Of a stretch of DNA of 37,233 bases, positions 33,504-37,233 are shown piece after piece. The position numbers and the translations under genes were made by a program. The notes under the pieces are model-generated. The model was given only the letters and a program-made list of their open reading frames with translations. It searched no databases and was not told the origin of the DNA. The DNA lies in assembly GCA_948760655.1 (NCBI GenBank), contig CAQBKK010000003.1:1-37233 (forward strand), in the 5' to 3' direction. How positions within the stretch are numbered: position 1 is the stretch's first letter; each line of letters starts with the position of its first letter. The DNA comes from an uncultured Bacilli bacterium. GTDB taxonomy: Bacteria > Bacillota_I > Bacilli_A > RF39 > UBA660.

Positions 33504-33863
33504 CTAAATCCATTTGGCAATATAAAAATTCCTTGTAGTCTCCTCTTCATAACGATTAAAAATAGCAATAATATTCTCAACAATTGTATGTAGCACATTT
33601 GTACAAGTTTTAGCAATTTTAACTTGAAAAACTTCTTGTTGTAATTTTCTTCTAAAAGAATAATCATCAACATACTTACCTAAAACAAAATCAATTTTTT
33701 TAACCAAATTTAAATCTTTTCTATTATCTATATCAACTTTAAAAATAAAATCTTTATATATTTTTATTAATTTTTCTGTAACTGCATCTTCTTCAAAATA
33801 ATCAAAATTTATAATCCGATAAAAGTTAGGACAATTATCTAATACAAGTTTATTCTTGTGCAT
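33504..33863 (-). CDS. Hypothetical protein, 119 aa
   Basis: Not recognised. A soluble mixed-charge protein that starts MHKNKLVLDNCPNFYRIINF, with a helical C-terminal half (LQQEVFQVKIAKTCTNVLHT, then IVENIIAIFNRYEEET). Good ribosome site (GAAGGAAGG) and a TATAAT about 25 bases before the ATG. An inverted repeat ATAAGAGA/TCTCTTAT with a T8 loop follows at 33499-33470 but is not a classical terminator. Divergent from the VanY-type gene and flanked by remnants, so it may be part of a decaying accessory patch. Confidence 0.5.
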   Translation of the reverse strand: MHKNKLVLDNCPNFYRIINFDYFEEDAVTEKLIKIYKDFIFKVDIDNRKDLNLVKKIDFVLGKYVDDYSFRRKLQQEVFQVKIAKTCTNVLHTIVENIIAIFNRYEEETTRNFYIAKWI

Positions 33864-33913
33864 CTAAATACCTTCCTTCTATTATAAAAATATAATACTA
33901 CATAATCTTTAAT

Positions 33914-33942
33914 TTGTAAATATGAAAGCCTTAGGTTATAAT
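33914..33942 (+). promoter_or_regulatory. Promoter of the VanY-type gene
   Basis: TTGTAA (33914-33919), 17-base spacer, TATAAT (33937-33942). Confidence 0.7.
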
Positions 33943-33972
33943 AAAAATGAAACTAGAAAGAGGTTATGAAAC

Positions 33973-34941
33973 TTGGCAAAGCGATTAAAATTAAAAAAGA
34001 AAGTATGGCAAATAGGCATTCCTTTCATTTTCTTTATTTCAATAGGAACATACACTATAACAAAACACTACAACGAATATCAATACAAACAAACTTACGA
34101 ATACAAATTTTTAAATCATGGTTATACATTAGAAGACACCAACAAACTTTTAGATTTTTTTAAAACAGATGAGCAAAGAAAAGAATTACTAGAAAAAGAT
34201 AAAAATGAAAAAATTGTTGAATTTATTAGTGAAAAATACTACATTCATAAAAACTTAGAAAAATACTTAACCTATGCCGAAAAAAATAAAAAGAAAGAAA
34301 ATACAGAAATTGTGGCAATCATAAATACGCATCGTGATGAAAATGCTTATGAAGAAATAATTGATAGTGACACTGCAAACGAAGTTTTAATAATTGCAAA
34401 TAAATACTATAAATTAAATGAAACATTTGAACCTTTAGAAATAACAAACATATCTCCCCAATATGCTTATGCTGGAAATAAATTGGCTAAAATAGCCCTT
34501 GATGCATATTTAAATCTATGGAATACAGCAAAAGAAGAAGGATACCAGTTTATTGTAAATACGAGTTATAGATCCTTTTCTACTCAAGAGGAAATGTATG
34601 AAAATACAAAAGCCTTACAAGGTCAACGAATGGCTGATTCCCTAGTTGCTCGTCCAGGACATTCTGATCATCAAACTGGTCTTGCAATAGATATTTACGA
34701 GCTAAATTATCAATCTTCTCAAAATTTTCAAGACTCCCCTGCTTACACTTGGTTGTGTGAAAATGCCTATAAATTTGGTTTTATAGAAAGATACCCCAAA
34801 GACAAAGAAAATATTACAGGATTTACTTATGAACCATGGCACTGGCGTTATGTGGGAGAAGAAATCGCAAAAAAAATAAAAGAAGAGAATATAACTTTCG
34901 ATGAATATTATGCTTATTATATAGAAAACCAAGAAAATTAA
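33973..34941 (+). CDS. D-alanyl-D-alanine carboxypeptidase, VanY/M15B family
   Basis: A 322-aa membrane-anchored peptidase that trims D-Ala from peptidoglycan stem peptides. One N-terminal helix (VWQIGIPFIFFISIGTYTIT), a linker of about 120 residues, then the M15 fold. TSYRSFSTQEEMYENTK precedes the zinc motif SDHQTGLAIDI (SxHxxGxAxD), and EPWHWRYVG carries the catalytic Glu and last zinc His. The start is TTG at 33973 behind AAAGAGG; a nearby ATG at 33966 is in another frame. Ends at a terminator; no vancomycin-resistance genes are adjacent, so it is a cell-wall gene, not a resistance marker. Confidence 0.92.
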   Translation: MAKRLKLKKKVWQIGIPFIFFISIGTYTITKHYNEYQYKQTYEYKFLNHGYTLEDTNKLLDFFKTDEQRKELLEKDKNEKIVEFISEKYYIHKNLEKYLTYAEKNKKKENTEIVAIINTHRDENAYEEIIDSDTANEVLIIANKYYKLNETFEPLEITNISPQYAYAGNKLAKIALDAYLNLWNTAKEEGYQFIVNTSYRSFSTQEEMYENTKALQGQRMADSLVARPGHSDHQTGLAIDIYELNYQSSQNFQDSPAYTWLCENAYKFGFIERYPKDKENITGFTYEPWHWRYVGEEIAKKIKEENITFDEYYAYYIENQEN

Positions 34942-34952
34942 CTTGGTTTTTT
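34926..34952 (+). terminator. Terminator after the VanY-type gene
   Basis: Arms AAACCAAG / CTTGGTTT followed by a run of T. Confidence 0.88.
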
Positions 34953-34997
34953 CTACTTATTTTATATATCCTACTCTATTTTCCTTTTGATACAAAC

Positions 34998-35020
34998 AAA
35001 AAAATATCCCTTAGGATATT
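34998..35020 (-). terminator. Terminator of the infC-rpmI-rplT operon
   Basis: Minus-strand arms AATATCC / GGATATT followed by T7, overlapping the rplT stop codon. Confidence 0.85.
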
Positions 35021-35585
35021 ATTTTAAATTTGCAAGAAGTTCATCTTTTTTCATTGTCGAATAACCTTTAACTCCTTGTTCTTTAGCAACAGCCTTTAAC
35101 TCACTTAAATTCATTTTGCTATAATCTTTTTTCTCTTCTTTGGTTTCTTTTTCTTCTTTTTTAGAAGTTTCCTTTTCTACTACAGGCTTACTTTCCTTTT
35201 TTACTGTATTAGCTTCTACTTTTTTTCCACTTTTTAATGCTTCTTTAGCAACGTTTACTAAATCACTAAAAGCTACCGCATTATCAATAGCAAGTTCAGA
35301 AAGCATTTTTCTATTTACTTCAATACCTGCAATATTAAGTCCATTAATAAATTTAGAATAACTAATATCATTTTCACGACATCCAGCATTTATTCTTGTA
35401 ATCCATAATTTTCTAAAGTTTCTCTTATTTGCTCTTCTATCACGATAAGCATATTCTCCGCTATGAAAAACTTGTTCTTGTGCTGTTTTAAACAGTCTAT
35501 GTTTACTTCCAAAATAACCTTTTGCTTCTTTTAGTACTTTTCTTCTTCTATTTTTAGCAACATTTCCACCTTTAACTCTTGTCAT
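35019..35585 (-). CDS. rplT: 50S ribosomal protein L20 with C-terminal Rho-N/SAP-like extension
   Basis: Residues 1-118 are standard L20 ([20 protein letters not shown], then [25 protein letters not shown]-type block and LSELAI near the end), an early assembly protein that binds 23S rRNA. Normal L20 stops near residue 118; this one is 188 aa. After a Lys/Glu-rich linker (residues about 120-152) comes [20 protein letters not shown] and [14 protein letters not shown], a Rho-N/SAP-like helix-extended-loop-helix that often binds RNA or DNA. It has a start ATG with GAGGAGGTT. Last gene of the operon; L20 is the usual autoregulator through the leader. Confidence 0.95.
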   Translation of the reverse strand: MTRVKGGNVAKNRRRKVLKEAKGYFGSKHRLFKTAQEQVFHSGEYAYRDRRANKRNFRKLWITRINAGCRENDISYSKFINGLNIAGIEVNRKMLSELAIDNAVAFSDLVNVAKEALKSGKKVEANTVKKESKPVVEKETSKKEEKETKEEKKDYSKMNLSELKAVAKEQGVKGYSTMKKDELLANLK

Positions 35586-35600
35586 TTTTAAACCTCCTCA

Positions 35601-35798
35601 CTAGATAACTGACTTAATTCTGTCAGTATCTCCTTTACTTAAAGTTCCTTTATTACGTCTTTGTCTAACTTGTTTAGCACTATCCTTACTTGTTTTATGA
35701 TTCCCTCCACTTTTCTTATAAGAAAGTGTTCCATTTGCTCTTTTTTTAAATACTTTACTACTAGCTTTATGCGTTTTTTGTTTTGGCCCCTTAGCCAT
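35601..35798 (-). CDS. rpmI: 50S ribosomal protein L35
   Basis: A 65-aa basic ribosomal protein. KTHKASSKVFKKRANGTLSY and GNHKTSKDSAKQVRQRR are standard for the family (which usually begins with KxKTxxxxxKRFK), although the KxK N-terminal pattern is slightly divergent (MAKGPKQKTHK). It is the middle gene of the infC-rpmI-rplT operon, 16 bases after infC and 15 before rplT, with AGAAGGAGTG as ribosome site. Confidence 0.97.
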   Translation of the reverse strand: MAKGPKQKTHKASSKVFKKRANGTLSYKKSGGNHKTSKDSAKQVRQRRNKGTLSKGDTDRIKSVI

Positions 35799-35814
35799 AA
35801 TACACTCCTTCTTT

Positions 35815-36345
35815 CTACTTATCTTTTTTAGGTGCTAAAATGATATACATAACTTTTCCTTCCATTTTAGGTTCAGTTTCTATATCTGCATAATCACTTA
35901 AGCTTTCGGCAAATTTTTTTAAGACATCGCGCCCTAACTCTGGATGAGCCATTTGTCTTCCTTTAAAACGAACTAGCCCCTTAATTTTATGACCTTTTTC
36001 TAAATACCCTTGCGCATTCTTGCGTCTTGTTTCAAAGTCATGAACATCAATAGTAATAGACAAACGATATTCCTTTATTTCTTTATTCGTTTCTCTTTGC
36101 TTCTTTTGTGCCTCTTTAAGTTTTTTTTGACGTTCATACTTATATTTATTATAGTCCATAACTTTTGCAACAGCAGGATTTCCACCTGCATTCATTAAAA
36201 CTAAATCAAGCCCAGCATAATTTGCAAGTGTTAGAGCATCTTCTAATTTTTTTAAACCCATCTGCTCTCCATTTGGTCCAATTACCATTAACTCAGCCAC
36301 TTTAATTTGCTCATTAATTGGCAATTCGTTTTTATTATTTGCTAT
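35815..36345 (-). CDS. infC: Translation initiation factor IF-3, non-AUG start
   Basis: Binds the 30S subunit, blocks premature 50S joining and rejects wrong start codons. The N-domain is NELPINEQIKVAELMVIGPN; the C-domain has FETRRKNAQGYLEKGHKIKG and RFKGRQMAHPELG. Length 176 aa, as usual. No ATG fits: upstream the frame runs into the leader, and the first internal Met is past the conserved start. AUA (36345-36343) is 9 bases after GGAGG; AUU (36351-36349) is only 3 bases away. A non-AUG infC start is known to let IF-3 regulate itself. I chose AUA; AUU is the alternative. Confidence 0.95.
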   Translation of the reverse strand: MANNKNELPINEQIKVAELMVIGPNGEQMGLKKLEDALTLANYAGLDLVLMNAGGNPAVAKVMDYNKYKYERQKKLKEAQKKQRETNKEIKEYRLSITIDVHDFETRRKNAQGYLEKGHKIKGLVRFKGRQMAHPELGRDVLKKFAESLSDYADIETEPKMEGKVMYIILAPKKDK

Positions 36346-36502
36346 ATAAATGCACCTCCATACATTATAAAAGGCAGATACAACATGTATCCACCTAAAA
36401 AGCACAACTCACACTTATTTTTCCTTGGCTCTTAACCTATCGCTATTCGCTAGATCAGGTGGACTATGGATACAGTCTCTTTCCTTTTTTTGTAACAATT
36501 AA
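36346..36502 (-). promoter_or_regulatory. infC operon leader, probably L20-responsive
   Basis: About 155 bases between promoter and infC with extensive pairing. TCCACCT (36463-36457) can pair with AGGTGGA (36396-36390) across about 60 bases, and GATACA/TGTATC forms a hairpin near the ribosome site. This gene order in Firmicutes is normally controlled by L20 binding to such a leader. I see no clean terminator, so control could be translational. Confidence 0.55.
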
Positions 36503-36532
36503 ATTATATAGTAAAGTATATGCAAATGTCAA
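36503..36532 (-). promoter_or_regulatory. infC operon promoter
   Basis: TTGACA (36532-36527), 18-base spacer, TATAAT (36508-36503). Confidence 0.85.
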
Positions 36533-36552
36533 TAAAAAATTTCTTGACATTT
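36524..36552. repeat. 9-bp inverted repeat spanning the tail-gene stop codon and infC -35 box
   Basis: AAATGTCAA (36524-36532), 11 bases, TTGACATTT (36544-36552). It includes the -35 of infC on one arm and the stop codon of the upstream gene at the edge of the other. It may be an operator or a poor terminator. Confidence 0.55.
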
Positions 36553-37233
36553 ATCCAATTAAAAATTTTGGACGTATTCCATATTGGCTATTATTCGCCA
36601 AATCACTACTAGCAAAATTAGAAGCAAAAACAGAAAAACCTTGAGTACTGGTAACATCCCTCAACCAATAGAATATTTGTCTACCTTTAGAACTATATAT
36701 TATTTCTGGCTTTAATTGAAATATTGCATATTGTGCTATCTCTGATCCTCTATCATATCCACTAGACGAAAATACATTAGTTCCATAAATGTTTATCTCG
36801 TTCATTAAATCCAACTTACGTTCTACTACTTTCCAACTATTAGTAGCTCCTTGATTCAAGATACCAGAACCAGCTGATACCCTAGAAGAATCAACAGAAT
36901 TCGTAAGTCGGCTTTTATAAGATAAAACATGATTACCAAAAGCAGGTTCTATATACTTGGAATAGATAAGAGGTAAAGTAGTTGTAACCATCTTACTCCC
37001 TAAATATCCACCACTTGATGTAGCTTCATCATTCATTGCAGCATGTTCTAATGTTCCTTCTGGGATTATTGTTAAATGATGTTTATTCGTATCTTTATTC
37101 AAATAGTTATCTATATCAGCAACCAACCATGTGATATTGTTCGCTACAATATAATCCCCTACATAAATATCATCGAATGTTCCCTGACTAATCATCGTAT
37201 ACAAACTTCCGTCATTGTGATACTCCGTTATGT
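36551..37233 (-). CDS. Phage-tail-like protein, C-terminal part (truncated by window edge)
   Basis: The frame is open to the right edge, so the start lies outside; the TTG at 37204 is not the true start. The sequence follows a domain common at the C-terminus of tail/receptor-type proteins of Firmicutes phages and related DUF6273-like proteins: GTFDDIYVGDYIVANNITW, then HHLTIIPEG, SGGYLGSKM, DLMNEINIYGTNVF, IFYWLRDVTS and the end NNSQYGIRPKFLIG. Probably a carbohydrate or surface-binding tip (inference). It sits directly upstream of the infC promoter on the same strand. No other phage gene is in the window. Confidence 0.7.
   Translation of the reverse strand, partial: ITEYHNDGSLYTMISQGTFDDIYVGDYIVANNITWLVADIDNYLNKDTNKHHLTIIPEGTLEHAAMNDEATSSGGYLGSKMVTTTLPLIYSKYIEPAFGNHVLSYKSRLTNSVDSSRVSAGSGILNQGATNSWKVVERKLDLMNEINIYGTNVFSSSGYDRGSEIAQYAIFQLKPEIIYSSKGRQIFYWLRDVTSTQGFSVFASNFASSDLANNSQYGIRPKFLIG

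Noticed and set aside
33479..33673. Alternative minus-strand frame over the 119-aa gene
   Set aside because: Low-complexity, no ribosome site, overlapped by the better frame.
36346..36405. Longer IF-3 start at a GTG in the leader
   Set aside because: The extra residues are not IF-3-like, have no ribosome site, and lie inside the structured leader.
1..37233. Mycoplasma code (UGA = Trp)
   Set aside because: Several genes end naturally in TGA, including ATGA overlaps, and tryptophan is encoded by TGG.
1..37233. CRISPR array, insertion sequence or rRNA
   Set aside because: No regularly spaced repeats, transposase ORF or rRNA segments were seen.

Overview
The window looks like a chromosomal segment of a low-GC Firmicutes-type bacterium, probably an uncultured gut member of the Bacilli/Mollicutes-like lineages (inference). 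Supporting signs are very AT-rich DNA, AGGAGG ribosome sites, TTGACA/TATAAT promoters, T-box leaders, a CIRCE/HrcA site, DnaB/DnaI replication genes of the Bacillus type, and small variants of AlaRS, ThrRS and ClpB. UGA is a genuine stop here: several genes end in TGA, some inside ATGA overlaps, so this is not the Mycoplasma code.

Layout. 1-240: the 5' end of a membrane-anchored surface-protein gene whose reading frame is broken by a 10-G tract. 290-660: a candidate type I toxin-antitoxin locus. 690-3280: a T-box(Ala) leader, nucleotide kinase and alaS. 3295-8352: AI-2E-type permease, miaB, a divergent sigma-like protein and an orphan 468-aa protein. 8405-10605: serS with an HD-domain protein. 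10744-13380: a zinc-ribbon protein, then a T-box(Thr) operon with an amber-interrupted gene and thrS. 13440-17034: AAA/DUF4143 ATPase and CIRCE-controlled clpB. 17100-19140: a decayed phage-tail-like gene and a second G10-interrupted surface-protein gene. 19222-24570: [FeFe] hydrogenase, dnaI, an ABC exporter frameshifted at an A9 run, and dnaB. 24594-28213: thioredoxin-like protein, hypothetical and small membrane proteins, HTH regulator, PlsC-like acyltransferase. 28284-32366: hybrid histidine kinase with an Hpt-receiver partner, second thioredoxin-like protein, membrane HTH regulator. 32436-34953: tRNA-Met, a second candidate type I toxin-antitoxin locus, gene debris, a small hypothetical gene and a VanY-type peptidase. 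34998-36532: infC-rpmI-rplT with its leader. 36551-end: the C-terminus of a phage-tail-like protein.

Most genes are housekeeping and lie on the minus strand. The accessory signals stand out. Two surface-protein genes share the same 5' cassette, with a G10 tract next to a hairpin, and both are OFF by one base; this is the classic layout of a phase-variation switch. Two unrelated small loci (toxin peptides of 28 and 27 aa) share one design: a single-membrane-segment peptide, a convergent antisense RNA, and a toxin mRNA whose 5' and 3' ends are complementary. These are the best candidates for undescribed systems. Other oddities are L20 fused to a Rho-N/SAP-like domain, infC with no ATG start, AlaRS lacking its C-terminal third, and an ABC exporter inserted between dnaB and dnaI. 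The homopolymer indels and the amber codon could in principle be assembly errors, and this is noted where it matters.
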